Positions 37,635 to 47,486 of a stretch of DNA of 64,000 nucleotides are shown piece after piece. A program made the position numbers and the translations under genes. Origin of the DNA: Aquimarina sp040786285 (lineage in GTDB: Bacteria; Bacteroidota; Bacteroidia; Flavobacteriales; Flavobacteriaceae); contig NZ_JBFMKQ010000006.1 of assembly GCF_040786285.1 (NCBI RefSeq), positions 41,025 to 105,024 of the forward strand, written 5' to 3'. The notes below the pieces were generated by a model. The model was given only the letters and a program-made list of their open reading frames with translations, did no database searches and was not told the DNA's origin. Numbering within the stretch: position 1 is the stretch's first letter; each line of letters begins with the position of its first letter.

Positions 37635-38309
37635 ATGGATTACGGAAAAGAATTCGAAAAATATGCTACGCAACACCATGGAATTAATAGTAATTACTAT
37701 GGTAAAATCGTAAGTAGTATGTATCCAACAGGTATGACTCCTAATATCATCGAAGAACGTCAAATGAATATTGCTATTTTTGATGTTTTCTCCAGATTAA
37801 TGATGGATAGAATCATATTTATGGGTACAGGTATTAATGATCAGGTAGCTAATATTATTCAAGCTCAATTGTTATTCCTTGAAAGTGTAGATTCCTCAAA
37901 AGATATTCAGATTTATATTAATTCTCCTGGAGGTAGTGTATATGCAGGTCTTGGGATTTATGATACTATGCAATTTATAAAACCTGATGTAGCAACAATT
38001 TGTACAGGTATGGCAGCTTCAATGGGTGCAGTATTATTATGCGCAGGTCAGAAAGGAAAACGCTCTGGTTTACCACATAGCCGTGTAATGATTCACCAAC
38101 CATTAGGAGGAGCTCAAGGGCAGGCAAGTGATATAGAGATCACTGCTCGAGAGATTTTAATCTTAAAAGAAGAATTATATAAGATCATTTCTAAGCACTC
38201 TGGGCAAACCTATGATAAGGTATACGAAGATAGTGATAGAGATTATTGGATGAAGGCTGATAAAGCACTGGAGTACGGAATGATTGATGAAATTTTAACT
38301 AGAGAATAA
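37635..38309 (+). CDS. clpP: ATP-dependent Clp protease proteolytic subunit
   Basis: A 224-aa serine protease subunit that forms the ClpP barrel used with ClpX. The catalytic triad is S129 (GMAASMGA), H154 (MIHQPLGG) and D203, with the spacing of E. coli ClpP. The N-terminus before about residue 30 is longer than in mature ClpP and may be removed. It is followed by clpX. Confidence 0.97.
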   Translation: MDYGKEFEKYATQHHGINSNYYGKIVSSMYPTGMTPNIIEERQMNIAIFDVFSRLMMDRIIFMGTGINDQVANIIQAQLLFLESVDSSKDIQIYINSPGGSVYAGLGIYDTMQFIKPDVATICTGMAASMGAVLLCAGQKGKRSGLPHSRVMIHQPLGGAQGQASDIEITAREILILKEELYKIISKHSGQTYDKVYEDSDRDYWMKADKALEYGMIDEILTRE

Positions 38310-38478
38310 AGTGTTTTCCTGTTAGAAAGATGGATTTTATCCTCTTTAAAGTAGTTAATACAAACAGGAAATCTTATAAAATAAGCGTAATAAAAGATTG
38401 ATAATAACCTTTTAATAGTTTATTATGTGAGTTCTATTTTAAAGTAAAAAATAAGATAGAAATTTAAACTAAATAGCA

Positions 38479-39711
38479 ATGGCCAAAGAAGATTTAGAAT
38501 GCTCTTTTTGTGGGAGAAAAAAGCCTGAGACTAATTTGCTGATAGCAGGATTAGATGCACATATATGTGATCGATGTATAGTTCAAGCTCATGGAATTGT
38601 AGTAGAAGAAGCAAAAGAAGATGAAACAGGTGAGTTAAGTAGCGAATTGATGCTGCGCAAACCTATGGCGATCAAGAAATTTTTGGATGAATATATCATT
38701 GGGCAAGAGTTTACCAAGAAAATAATGTCTGTCGCGGTATATAATCACTATAAAAGATTACTTCAACCTCAAACCGAAGATGATATTGAGATTCAGAAAA
38801 GTAATATCATTATGGTAGGTCAAACGGGTACTGGTAAGACATTGATGGCTAAAACCATTGCTAGAATGCTTAATGTACCTTTGGCTATTGTTGATGCCAC
38901 TGTACTTACTGAAGCTGGATATGTAGGAGAAGATGTAGAGAGTATTTTAACCAGACTTCTGCAGGCAGCAGATTATAATCTCGAAAAAGCACAAAGAGGA
39001 ATCGTTTTTATCGATGAGATCGATAAAATTGCCCGTAAAAGCGATAATCCTAGTATTACCAGAGATGTATCTGGAGAAGGTGTTCAACAGGCATTACTTA
39101 AACTATTGGAAGGGACTGTCGTTAATGTTCCGCCAAAAGGAGGTAGAAAACATCCAGATCAGAAATTTATTGAAGTAAACACCGAAAATATTCTCTTTAT
39201 TGCGGGAGGAGCTTTTGATGGTATCGAAAAAATGATCCAGAAGCGTTTGAATATGCAGGCTGTTGGATATAGTGCTTCTAAAAGCGAGGACACTATAGAA
39301 AAGGATAACTTGCTTCAATACATAATCCCTAAAGATTTAAAAGACTTTGGGTTAATTCCTGAAATAATCGGAAGACTTCCGGTACTTTCTTATATGAACC
39401 CATTAGATCAAGAGACATTAAGATCTATATTAACAGCGCCCAAAAATGCAATAATAAAGCAATACAAGAAATTATTTGAAATGGATAGTATATCTTTTTC
39501 AATTACTGATGGTGCTTTAGATTATATCGTGGAGAAAGCTATGGAGTACAAACTTGGAGCAAGAGGATTAAGGTCACTTTGTGAAGCTATCTTAACAGAT
39601 GCGATGTTTGAATTGCCTGAGAGTGAAGAGAGTGAGTTTAGAGTGACTAAAGATTATGCTGAGAAGAAATTGAATAAGTCTACCATCAAAAAACTTAAAG
39701 CTGTTTCTTAA
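38479..39711 (+). CDS. clpX: ATP-dependent Clp protease ATP-binding subunit ClpX
   Basis: A 410-aa AAA+ unfoldase. The N-terminal zinc finger has C8, C11, C30 and C33. Walker A GQTGTGKT is at 114-121, the pore loop GYVGED follows TEA, and Walker B is IVFIDEID. The ClpP-contacting loop reads VGY instead of IGF, as seen in Bacteroidota. The 169 bases between clpP and clpX hold no gene and no clear promoter. Confidence 0.97.
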   Translation: MAKEDLECSFCGRKKPETNLLIAGLDAHICDRCIVQAHGIVVEEAKEDETGELSSELMLRKPMAIKKFLDEYIIGQEFTKKIMSVAVYNHYKRLLQPQTEDDIEIQKSNIIMVGQTGTGKTLMAKTIARMLNVPLAIVDATVLTEAGYVGEDVESILTRLLQAADYNLEKAQRGIVFIDEIDKIARKSDNPSITRDVSGEGVQQALLKLLEGTVVNVPPKGGRKHPDQKFIEVNTENILFIAGGAFDGIEKMIQKRLNMQAVGYSASKSEDTIEKDNLLQYIIPKDLKDFGLIPEIIGRLPVLSYMNPLDQETLRSILTAPKNAIIKQYKKLFEMDSISFSITDGALDYIVEKAMEYKLGARGLRSLCEAILTDAMFELPESEESEFRVTKDYAEKKLNKSTIKKLKAVS

Positions 39712-39743
39712 GAAAGAATTTATAAAGTTTAAAAGACTACAAT

Positions 39744-39784
39744 AAAAAAACACCGTTATAAAATTTTATAACGGTGTTTTTTGT
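39744..39784. terminator. Bidirectional terminator after clpX
   Basis: AACACCGTTATAAAA pairs with TTTTATAACGGTGTT; A-run before, T-run after. It serves clpX on the plus strand and probably the convergent gene ending at 39813. Confidence 0.88.
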
Positions 39785-39812
39785 TGGTTGATTAGTTGGA
39801 TATTACATCATA

Positions 39813-40154
39813 CTATTTAGAATATGATATTCGCTCTTTGTTATTAGTGATGATCTCTTCGGTACTTCTTAGGGCAAAACCCACATCCTCATTGTCTTTA
39901 ATGTGTATATCAAAACCATTTTGCCTAATTAGAGCTTTATAAAAAGCTACTTTAGATATTTCTGCATAGCATATATCTTCTTCAAGTGAATTGTCACTTA
40001 CGGGTGTAATACTATTTTTTATGGAAGTCTTATCGTTAGTCGTTTTAACAACTAATAACTTAGAGTCATTTTTAGTATTAGTAGTTTGGGTTTCTTGTGC
40101 ATTAATATTGGTAGCTAACGTAAAAAAAACAAGAAGAAATATTATGATTTTCAT
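39813..40154 (-). CDS. Small secreted protein of unknown function
   Basis: A 113-aa protein with a signal peptide (cleavage near INAQ), a Thr/Asn/Lys-rich linker and a short C-terminal domain (AEISKVAFYKALIRQNGFDIHIKDN). No family recognised. A CAAAttTA (minus TAaaTTTG) element at 40193-40200 is about 40 bases upstream and a recurrent 17-base motif is at 40313-40329. Confidence 0.65.
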   Translation of the reverse strand: MKIIIFLLVFFTLATNINAQETQTTNTKNDSKLLVVKTTNDKTSIKNSITPVSDNSLEEDICYAEISKVAFYKALIRQNGFDIHIKDNEDVGFALRSTEEIITNNKERISYSK

Positions 40155-40312
40155 ATGTAAGGGGCTTTGATGAGTTTGTAACTATCTGGGATCAAATTTA
40201 ATATGAAAAAAAGAAGACTAAAAATGATTTGGTAATTTTTAGATCAAACGCTTTTTTTGGGCGATGAAATACTAATTTTTTTGCCAAAAAGAAGAATTCT
40301 TACATAGTTTTT

Positions 40313-40329
40313 TTATGGTTAAACCGTAA
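40313..40329 (-). promoter_or_regulatory. Recurrent 17-base motif, copy B
   Basis: Plus-strand TTATGGTTAAACCGTAA, one base different from copy A at 11896-11912. It lies 159 bases upstream of the start at 40154. Both copies are also followed at 18-26 bases by TTACGAAAA. Confidence 0.4.
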
Positions 40330-40396
40330 TTTTAACAATCAATAACTCACGATTTTACGAAAAAAAGTAGCGTTTTAGATCAAATTTATTTTAGTA

Positions 40397-41926
40397 CTAA
40401 GAGGAACAAGTAACCTTATTAAGTACTAATAATTCTTCTACATACGTTCGTTTATTAGACAATCTCGGAATTTTATGTTGCCCCCCTAGTTTTCCATTCT
40501 TCTTTAACCAATCGTAAAACAAATTTGGTCTTGCCTCGCGCAGTTGAAGTATGTTAAGTGTTGTATTGTTATATCTTTTGGCTTCATAATCACTATTAAC
40601 CTGCTGCAAGTTTTGATCGAGAATATGTGTAAATTCTGTTAAGTTTTTTGGTGGCTTTTTAAATTCGACAATCCACTCATGAGCACCTTTTTCTTTTCCC
40701 TTCATAAAAATAGGGGCAACCGTATAATCAACGATTTCAGAATTAGTTTGCCTTGTGGTATTTTTCAAGGCTTCTTCAGCATTTTCAATGATTAACTCTT
40801 CTCCAAATACATTGATATGATGTTTTGTTCTTCCGGATACTTTAATCCTATAAGGGCTGATCGATGTAAAACGTACTGTGTCTCCTATCATATACCTCCA
40901 TAATCCTGCATTAGTAGTGATGACCACAGCATAATTTTTTCCTATCTCTACTTGACTTAAAGGAATTACCTTTTCAAAAGTGGTTCCGTAAGTATCCATG
41001 GGAATGAACTCATAAAATATCCCATAATCAAGCATTAATAATAATTCTGAAGAATCATTATGATCCTGAATAGCAAAGAATCCTTCTGAAGCATTATAGA
41101 TTTCGTAATACTTAAAAGTATTCTTAGGTAGAATTTTACTGTATTGATCTCTGTATGGTTCAAAACTTACGCCGCCATGAAAATATACCTCGAGATTATC
41201 CCAGATTTCAAAGAGATTTTCTTTTCCGGTAGTTTCTAGTACTTGATTAAGTAAAACGAGCATCCAGGAAGGAACACCCGCTAAGCTTGTTACATTTTCC
41301 TGGATAGTTTCATTAACAATGGCTTTCATTTTAAATTCCCAATCACTCATTAATGATACTTCACTGCTGGGAGTAGAGCTAAAATCGGCCCAAAATGGCA
41401 TATTGTCAATAATAATGGCAGATAAATCTCCAAAAGATGTTCCATTTTCTTTATACAATTCCTTACTTCCACCTAATCGAAGACTTTTACCAGTAAAAAG
41501 TTTAGAACCTTCGTTATTATTAAGATACATGCACAAAAGATCTTTTCCTGCAGCAAAATGGCAATCTTCTAACGACTCTTGACTTACGGGTATAAATTTG
41601 CTTTTTGCACTAGTAGTACCACTCGATTTAGCAAACCATTTAATGGGAGTAGGCCAAAAAATATTGTTTTCGCCATGACGGCTTCTCTCAATCATCGATT
41701 CATAATCCTCATAAGTTCTAATAGGTACACGTTCTGAAAATGTTTCATAGTTGCGTATAGAAGCAAAATCATACTTTTTTCCTAATTCTGTGTTTTTTGC
41801 TGTTTCCAATAGTACATTTAGTAATTCAAGCTGAACTTCATTAGGGTACTTAAGAAAAAGCTCCATTTGATGAAACCGCTTTTTTAGGAACCAGCTGGCA
41901 ATAGAATTAACTAATGGGATTGGCAT
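40397..41926 (-). CDS. GH3 family protein
   Basis: A 509-aa protein of the GH3 acyl-acid amido synthetase family, which adenylates a carboxylic acid and joins it to an amino acid or amine. The ATP-binding motif SSGTTSAKSKFIP is at about 103-115 and GGVSFEPYRDQY and YNASEGFFAIQD follow. Bacterial substrates are unknown. It is divergent from the DUF2797 gene. Confidence 0.88.
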   Translation of the reverse strand: MPIPLVNSIASWFLKKRFHQMELFLKYPNEVQLELLNVLLETAKNTELGKKYDFASIRNYETFSERVPIRTYEDYESMIERSRHGENNIFWPTPIKWFAKSSGTTSAKSKFIPVSQESLEDCHFAAGKDLLCMYLNNNEGSKLFTGKSLRLGGSKELYKENGTSFGDLSAIIIDNMPFWADFSSTPSSEVSLMSDWEFKMKAIVNETIQENVTSLAGVPSWMLVLLNQVLETTGKENLFEIWDNLEVYFHGGVSFEPYRDQYSKILPKNTFKYYEIYNASEGFFAIQDHNDSSELLLMLDYGIFYEFIPMDTYGTTFEKVIPLSQVEIGKNYAVVITTNAGLWRYMIGDTVRFTSISPYRIKVSGRTKHHINVFGEELIIENAEEALKNTTRQTNSEIVDYTVAPIFMKGKEKGAHEWIVEFKKPPKNLTEFTHILDQNLQQVNSDYEAKRYNNTTLNILQLREARPNLFYDWLKKNGKLGGQHKIPRLSNKRTYVEELLVLNKVTCSS

Positions 41927-42042
41927 TTTTTGACGTATATTTAGGTATAAATAGTTTTTAACTTACTATTTTTGGTTGTTATCAACTAAAATAATAAAAA
42001 TATTTACATTCTTCTCGCAAGGTCAATTTATAACAAAACTTT

Positions 42043-42837
42043 ATGCAATATCAAGGAGTGCTTACCAAAATGCAGACAGAGATTGGAGATCCGATTCAGT
42101 ATTACCTGATTTTTGAAACTGATTTTATTCATGTAAACCAGTTATTAAATAAAAAAGTAAGTATAAAATTTGTAGGGTATCAATGTCTTGCTTGTGGTAA
42201 GAACAAAAAGATATATAGGCAAGGGTATTGTTATGATGATTTTTATAATCAACCTCAAGTAGGGGATTGGGTAATGCGCCCAGAGTTAAGCACGGCTCAT
42301 TTGGGAGTTGAAGATAGGGATCTCGAATTCGAAAAAAAAGCACAATTACAGCCGCATATTGTGTATTTGGCAAATTCTAGTAATGTTAAAGTAGGGGTTA
42401 CCCGAAAATCACAAGTGCCTACACGTTGGATTGATCAAGGTGCACATGAGGCAATTGAAATTGTTGAGGTTCCTAATCGATATTTAGCCGGGATCACCGA
42501 AGTAGCGCTAAAAGAACATGTTGCCGATAAAACCAATTGGCGTACAATGCTTAAAAATGAAGTGGTCGATGAAGACTTAATAGCTTATAAAAATAGACTC
42601 AAAGATTTTATTCCAGAAGAAGTAAAGGAATATTTTATCGAAAACGGAAAGGAAACCGAGCTTAAGTTCCCAGTGGTAAAATACCCTGATAAATTAAAAA
42701 GCCTTAATCTTGAAAAGACACCAGAGTTTTCTGGAACCTTGAAAGGTGTTAAGGGGCAGTATCTTATTTTTGAAGATAATACAGTTTTTAATGTGCGTAA
42801 CAATGAAGGGTATGTAGTTGATTTGACAATCTCTTAG
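42043..42837 (+). CDS. DUF2797 family protein
   Basis: A 264-aa protein with a probable zinc site in the first third (CLACGKNKKIYRQGYCYDDF) and a conserved middle HIVYLANSSNVKVGVTRKSQ, which resembles the strand pattern of GIY-YIG-like domains. Function unknown. A TAttTTTG -7 element lies at 41967-41974. The 3' end overlaps the convergent decarboxylase gene by 4 bases. Confidence 0.82.
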   Translation: MQYQGVLTKMQTEIGDPIQYYLIFETDFIHVNQLLNKKVSIKFVGYQCLACGKNKKIYRQGYCYDDFYNQPQVGDWVMRPELSTAHLGVEDRDLEFEKKAQLQPHIVYLANSSNVKVGVTRKSQVPTRWIDQGAHEAIEIVEVPNRYLAGITEVALKEHVADKTNWRTMLKNEVVDEDLIAYKNRLKDFIPEEVKEYFIENGKETELKFPVVKYPDKLKSLNLEKTPEFSGTLKGVKGQYLIFEDNTVFNVRNNEGYVVDLTIS

Positions 42838-44294
42838 CTAAGTTGCTTTTGTAATGTTGTTAACTCCTCTTTAGCAAACGTTTCACATTTTTCTAAAGTA
42901 TCCTGGATATCTTCAATGGTAGTTCGAGGGTTTATAAGACACATTCTAAGTACTATTTGACCCTGTAATACTGTAGTGACCAAAAGCGCTTCTCTTGATG
43001 CGATTATTTTATTAGAAATATTTTGATTTATACAATCCAACTCTTCTTCGGTTAAATCAAAACCTATAGGGTGGTATCTAAAATTAATTATTGCTAGTGT
43101 AGCAGGAGATGTGATTTCCCAATTACTGCTTTTTCTTAGGATAGTTTCAGCTTGTTCGGCAAGATCTATGGTATATTGGATGGCTTTTTTAAAACTATCT
43201 AAACCAAATGTTTTTAAAGACATATAAAACTTCAATGCACGAAAACGACGGGTTAATTGAATCCCATGATCATAAAAATTGATTTCAGATTCATTCCCTT
43301 CGATATCTCTAAGGTATTCTGGTTTTTCTGTAAAAGTACCACTTAACCAATTGTGATCTTTTACTAATAAACAGCCTATTTCATAGGGTTGAAAAAACCA
43401 TTTATGAGGATCTACAGTTAACGAATCTGCTTTTTCAATACCTTTTAAAAGCAGATCTCCCTTGTTTGCAAGAATTGCTGCTCCACCATAAGCTCCATCT
43501 ACGTGCATCCATAAGTTTTCGTTTTTACAAATGGTTGCAATTTGATCAAGAGGATCCACTGTGCCTGTATTTGTGGTTCCTGCAGAGGCAATAATGCAAA
43601 AAGGTTGTAATCCTTCTAGTCGATCTTTGGCAATAGCATTTTTTAGCTTATTTAATGATATTTTAAATTCTATGTCTGTTGGGATGATGCGAATTTGCTC
43701 TTTTTTAAAGCCAATCACCTTAATTGCTTTTATGTTTGAAGAATGAGCTTGATCAGATAAGTAAATAATAGCCTTAGAAAAATCATCTTTGCATTTTATT
43801 CTTCTTGCAGTGACTAAAGCAGTAAGATTAGCCATTGAGCCACCACTTGTAAATATACCACCTCCTTTTTTTGTTGGAAATCCGAAAATTTTAAGTAACC
43901 AATTCATGGTTACTATTTCTAATTCTGCAGCAGCGGGAGATGCAGCCCAACCACCAGAAAATATATTAAAACCAGTAGCTAAAGTATCGGCCATAACACT
44001 TACATAGTTACTTGGGCCTGGGACAAAAGAATATGATTTTGGATGCGATACTATATTGCTGTTGGGAATAACATGGTCCATAACAAAATCCAATACTTCG
44101 TTTGCAGGAGTTGGCTGATCGGGAATAGCTTCTGTTAGTAACAAATCCATTTCCTCTCTGGTGGCAATAGTAACAGGCTTTTTCGAATTTTGAGTTTCAA
44201 AATGATCTACAATGTGGTCAATGATTTTATATCCATATTGTCGCATCTCTTCTTTTGATAGCCTTAATTTAGGGTTTACAGCATCTTTGGTCAT
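42834..44294 (-). CDS. PLP-dependent group II decarboxylase
   Basis: A 486-aa decarboxylase of the aromatic-amino-acid / glutamate decarboxylase family. The PLP lysine is K298 in VDPHKWF, D266 in HVDGAYGG contacts the pyridine nitrogen and H184 in DQAHSS stacks on the ring. It probably decarboxylates an aromatic or related amino acid. A CAAAtaTA (minus TAtaTTTG) element lies at 44323-44330. Confidence 0.9.
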   Translation of the reverse strand: MTKDAVNPKLRLSKEEMRQYGYKIIDHIVDHFETQNSKKPVTIATREEMDLLLTEAIPDQPTPANEVLDFVMDHVIPNSNIVSHPKSYSFVPGPSNYVSVMADTLATGFNIFSGGWAASPAAAELEIVTMNWLLKIFGFPTKKGGGIFTSGGSMANLTALVTARRIKCKDDFSKAIIYLSDQAHSSNIKAIKVIGFKKEQIRIIPTDIEFKISLNKLKNAIAKDRLEGLQPFCIIASAGTTNTGTVDPLDQIATICKNENLWMHVDGAYGGAAILANKGDLLLKGIEKADSLTVDPHKWFFQPYEIGCLLVKDHNWLSGTFTEKPEYLRDIEGNESEINFYDHGIQLTRRFRALKFYMSLKTFGLDSFKKAIQYTIDLAEQAETILRKSSNWEITSPATLAIINFRYHPIGFDLTEEELDCINQNISNKIIASREALLVTTVLQGQIVLRMCLINPRTTIEDIQDTLEKCETFAKEELTTLQKQLS

Positions 44295-44399
44295 TGGTAT
44301 ATAGCTTTATTGAAATAACCTACAAATATAAAAACTATCTAAAGATATATACTTGTATATTTAAGTGAAAAAACAGTATTTTACTACTATTAAACAATA

Positions 44400-45032
44400 T
44401 TATTCGATAATAATCTTAATACTTTGGAAAACGGAAATAACCAGTAAGGCGGATCCTATAATTCTATGAAGTTTTGCTTTAGAATCTCCTTGTTTTTGAG
44501 CCATTTTATTACCCCATTTACCATAAAAGTAAAGTGTTCCTATTTTTCCCAGGTAAATTCCTAAAAAGAAAAGTAACAGAGATGATATTGGGTTTTGAGT
44601 AGTAAGTTTGAGAATATGTTTGTTGGTAAGAGAAATTGCTAAGATCCAATATACGATTACTGGTGGATTTAATAAGGCTAAGGAAAAACCAGTAAGAAAT
44701 TTAGAGTTGAATAGTTTAGGCTTACGTCGTTTACTACTGGGAGTAGTTTTACTTGCCAAATACATGAAATATAAACCGATTAAAAAGAACGCTACTATAA
44801 AACTAATTTGTATCCATTGATTGTGAAGAAAAAACTCCGATAATTCCATACTACAATGCAATGCAAAAAGAGCTAATAATACTTCACCAATTCCAGCTGC
44901 CAAAGCAATATAAGAAGCATTTTTAATATTTTCTTTTATAGAGGTGTTAATAACAGCTAGGTTAACCGCGCCAAGAGGTATTGCGCCTACTATGGCTATA
45001 AGTGTACCTATTAAAAGATATAGTAGTATCAT
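44400..45032 (-). CDS. LysE/RhtB-type exporter
   Basis: A 210-aa inner-membrane protein with six hydrophobic segments and the opening pattern GAIPLGAVNLAVINTS typical of the LysE superfamily of amino-acid exporters. The hydrophilic loop after segment 3 (SSKRRKPKLFNSKFLTGFSLALLNP) is typical. Substrate is unknown; the upstream amino-acid decarboxylase may be related. Confidence 0.85.
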   Translation of the reverse strand: MILLYLLIGTLIAIVGAIPLGAVNLAVINTSIKENIKNASYIALAAGIGEVLLALFALHCSMELSEFFLHNQWIQISFIVAFFLIGLYFMYLASKTTPSSKRRKPKLFNSKFLTGFSLALLNPPVIVYWILAISLTNKHILKLTTQNPISSLLLFFLGIYLGKIGTLYFYGKWGNKMAQKQGDSKAKLHRIIGSALLVISVFQSIKIIIE

Positions 45033-45088
45033 GATGGGTTAGTAGCTTTTACTTTGGGAATCTTACAAATCGCACAGGTGAGTTGTTT

Positions 45089-45123
45089 AAAAAATATGGA
45101 AGCGGTTATATATAACCGCTTCC
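45089..45123 (-). terminator. Terminator after the gene at 45178
   Basis: GGAAGCGGTTATA (45098-45110) and TATAACCGCTTCC (45111-45123) form a perfect 26-base palindrome. On the minus strand it is followed by a T-run. It is about 55 bases past the stop codon at 45178. Confidence 0.72.
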
Positions 45124-45177
45124 AACCCTAAGTAAATATGATAATTTAAACACATTACAATTTATTTATTCTTTTTT

Positions 45178-45618
45178 TTAGAAATTTCCATTAACTCCTA
45201 TTCTCATTTTTTTGATGATTTCTTCAAAATATAGTATAGTCCCTATGATTTTCTCTGTGTCGGCATACGCAACCAATTCTTCTATAGCTTCTTTGGTGGT
45301 CTCAAAATTTTTCTCGGTACTTTCTGTATTATTTTTTAAAATTTTAAGATGACGAGAATCTTCTTTTATACCTATATCTTCTAACCTTACACCAGGTTCA
45401 TTGGTAAGAGATAAGAACGGAAGTACAGTCATGATTTCTTCTACCCGATCTTGATATAACTTTATAAGCTCTCCTTTCTTACGAGTTTCAAGGTCGCTAA
45501 TCGTGTGAAATTTATTGATCTGTTTTTTTTGAGTGAAAAATATAGCTTCGTTAACTTTTTGAGAAAAAACAGAGTTCACTAATAAAAAGAAAACAAAGCC
45601 CATTAATAATCTAATCAT
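45178..45618 (-). CDS. Secreted protein of unknown function
   Basis: A 146-aa protein with a signal peptide (ending near SVFSQ). The rest is helical and charged: KGELIKLYQDRVEEIMTVL and TEKNFETTKEAIEELVAYA. No family recognised. It lies 62 bases downstream of the beta-helix gene on the same strand and may be cotranscribed. Confidence 0.7.
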   Translation of the reverse strand: MIRLLMGFVFFLLVNSVFSQKVNEAIFFTQKKQINKFHTISDLETRKKGELIKLYQDRVEEIMTVLPFLSLTNEPGVRLEDIGIKEDSRHLKILKNNTESTEKNFETTKEAIEELVAYADTEKIIGTILYFEEIIKKMRIGVNGNF

Positions 45619-45680
45619 AGTATTTTAATAATTATATTCAAACTGGTTTGACATCATGAAATTAAAATAAACTTCATTTA

Positions 45681-46958
45681 TTATTGCATAACCATATAAG
45701 TGTTTAATGATTGTTTTAATTGAAACTTCGGAACAACATGACTTAATGGATTGCTAAACAATTCATTTACCTCTATAAAAGTTTTAGTAAACCTGTTATA
45801 TTTAAGAATATTAAGTGATTCTTTTTCGATAGATTGATTTACAACTTTTACACCTTCACCATGGATATTAAAGAAACTATTATCCATCATAAAAGCTTTC
45901 TGTATTTTTGGAAGAGAAACATAAGATTTATCAAACTTCACAACATCTGAAAAGCCAGATATTTTAGAATTATGAATATATGTCATTGCAAGATTAGATG
46001 TTGAAATCGCAGACGTAGTGTGTTGATAATTCGTTTTATCTGATAAATTAACAAGAGTAGCATTAGATATAGTAACATCGGTAACTGAACTGAGATTAGT
46101 ATATCCCATGTTTTTGTCATAACCATCTACTACAATGGCATAAGAACCTATTGAGTTGGTAATGTATGGGTGGCGAATAGCAATGATGCTATTTAAATTT
46201 CCCTTAAATCCTTCAGAAACCTTGAAGTCATTTCCTTGAGCTTTTAGTGATACAAGGTTTCGGATATTGTTTTTTCCACCATGAATATTATAAGAGTCTT
46301 GACCAGTATGACTTACCATTATATTATCTACAATAGAAGACGTGCCTAAACCGTATAGAGATAAACCATTAGATCCTTCCTTTCTTTTACTTGTGTTTCC
46401 AGAAAACTCTATTCTAACGTATCTTAGAATTGTTGTTTCTTCAGTGTGCAGATTACCTCCATATACCGAGAATTGAGGTTTGAAATTTCCTTTTATGATC
46501 CCATTACCAGACACACTATTGATTTTTCCAGACCCAGCTATTACTATTCCGCCCCAGTCTCCACTATTTCTTGATTTTGCAGCTTTGTTAGAGGTAAATA
46601 CAATAGGGTAAGCCTCAGATCCGGCGGCAACTAATTTTGCACCTTTGGTAACAATAAGGTTTGCCGGGTTTTGATGATCGCATCTAATTATGGTTCCTTC
46701 TTGTATCGTTAAAGATGCACCATTAATAACATATACATCACCAGACATTAAATAAACAATATCGTTTGTTAGGTATGTATTGTTTGCGATAATATTGGGT
46801 AATTTTTCTTCGGCTGCCGGGTAATCCGTTTTATTCGGAGCAAAGTTGGTCCAGCCTCTTGTCCATTTGTTGTCGTTTTCGTTAAAATCTTGTGCAATTG
46901 TAATAAAAGAAGAAAATAGTAATATAAAAGCTGTAACTAAAGAACATCTTTTTGTCAT
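45681..46958 (-). CDS. Secreted right-handed beta-helix-like protein
   Basis: A 425-aa protein with a signal peptide (about 1-22). The pattern of repeated short strands (VYVINGASLTIQEGTIIRC, LVAAGSEAYPIVFTSNKAAK, WGGIVIAGSGKI, GLSLYGLGTSSIVDNIMVSH) fits a parallel beta-helix, as found in surface adhesins and polysaccharide-active proteins of Bacteroidota. No type IX sorting tail is seen at the C-terminus, so its final place is uncertain. Confidence 0.75.
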   Translation of the reverse strand: MTKRCSLVTAFILLFSSFITIAQDFNENDNKWTRGWTNFAPNKTDYPAAEEKLPNIIANNTYLTNDIVYLMSGDVYVINGASLTIQEGTIIRCDHQNPANLIVTKGAKLVAAGSEAYPIVFTSNKAAKSRNSGDWGGIVIAGSGKINSVSGNGIIKGNFKPQFSVYGGNLHTEETTILRYVRIEFSGNTSKRKEGSNGLSLYGLGTSSIVDNIMVSHTGQDSYNIHGGKNNIRNLVSLKAQGNDFKVSEGFKGNLNSIIAIRHPYITNSIGSYAIVVDGYDKNMGYTNLSSVTDVTISNATLVNLSDKTNYQHTTSAISTSNLAMTYIHNSKISGFSDVVKFDKSYVSLPKIQKAFMMDNSFFNIHGEGVKVVNQSIEKESLNILKYNRFTKTFIEVNELFSNPLSHVVPKFQLKQSLNTYMVMQ

Positions 46959-47048
46959 GATAGGTTATTTTTGGGGTTAAAATTTTGGAAGAAATTTCTT
47001 TCTGCCAATTTCAGGAACACTAAGTTAGAAGAGTTTTAAATAAATTGG

Positions 47049-47065
47049 TTACGTGTTTACCGTAA
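47049..47065 (-). promoter_or_regulatory. Recurrent 17-base motif, copy C (divergent)
   Basis: Plus-strand TTACGTGTTTACCGTAA, which shares the TTTACCGTAA half with copies A and B. It is 91 bases upstream of the start at 46958. The remaining part of the 528-base gap 46959-47486 is AT-rich, with the near-palindrome TCTAACGTGTTAGA at 47393-47406 and a terminator at its right end. Confidence 0.25.
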
Positions 47066-47422
47066 ACTTTGTACGTTAATCGGTATTTTAACTAGAATTA
47101 TCACATTTTTATTAGTATTATTCTTACAATTTTAACATTTATTTTATTGAAAACCAGTATTTTAACTAATGTTCAATAATAGAGTTAAAATATTGAACAA
47201 TACTTATGTTTTAGGCTAATTTTTGAATAAAAACGGGGTTTTTTCCCTAATTTTTGGTGTTTTTTATTCATTTTTTCCTGAATTATTTTCTTCAAAATAG
47301 CTTAGAAAACGATTGTTTTGAAATATAACTATATAGAATTTAGCGATAAAGATGGTTTTTTTAAAGTAAAACTTTATGTAAAAACAAGGATATCTAACGT
47401 GTTAGACATTATAAAATTCACA

Positions 47423-47454
47423 TAAAAAAAATCAGCTTCTTAATGAAGCTGATT
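47423..47454 (-). terminator. Terminator after the AsmA-family gene
   Basis: AAATCAGCTTC and GAAGCTGATTT are perfect arms. On the minus strand a T-run follows. It lies 33 bases after the stop at 47487. Confidence 0.88.
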
Positions 47455-47486
47455 TAGTAGTACAAACTATAGTATATTTCTTTGGT

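Noticed and set aside
45098..45123. 26-base perfect palindrome as an operator
   Set aside because: On the minus strand it is followed by a T-run and lies just after the 45178 gene, which fits a terminator better.
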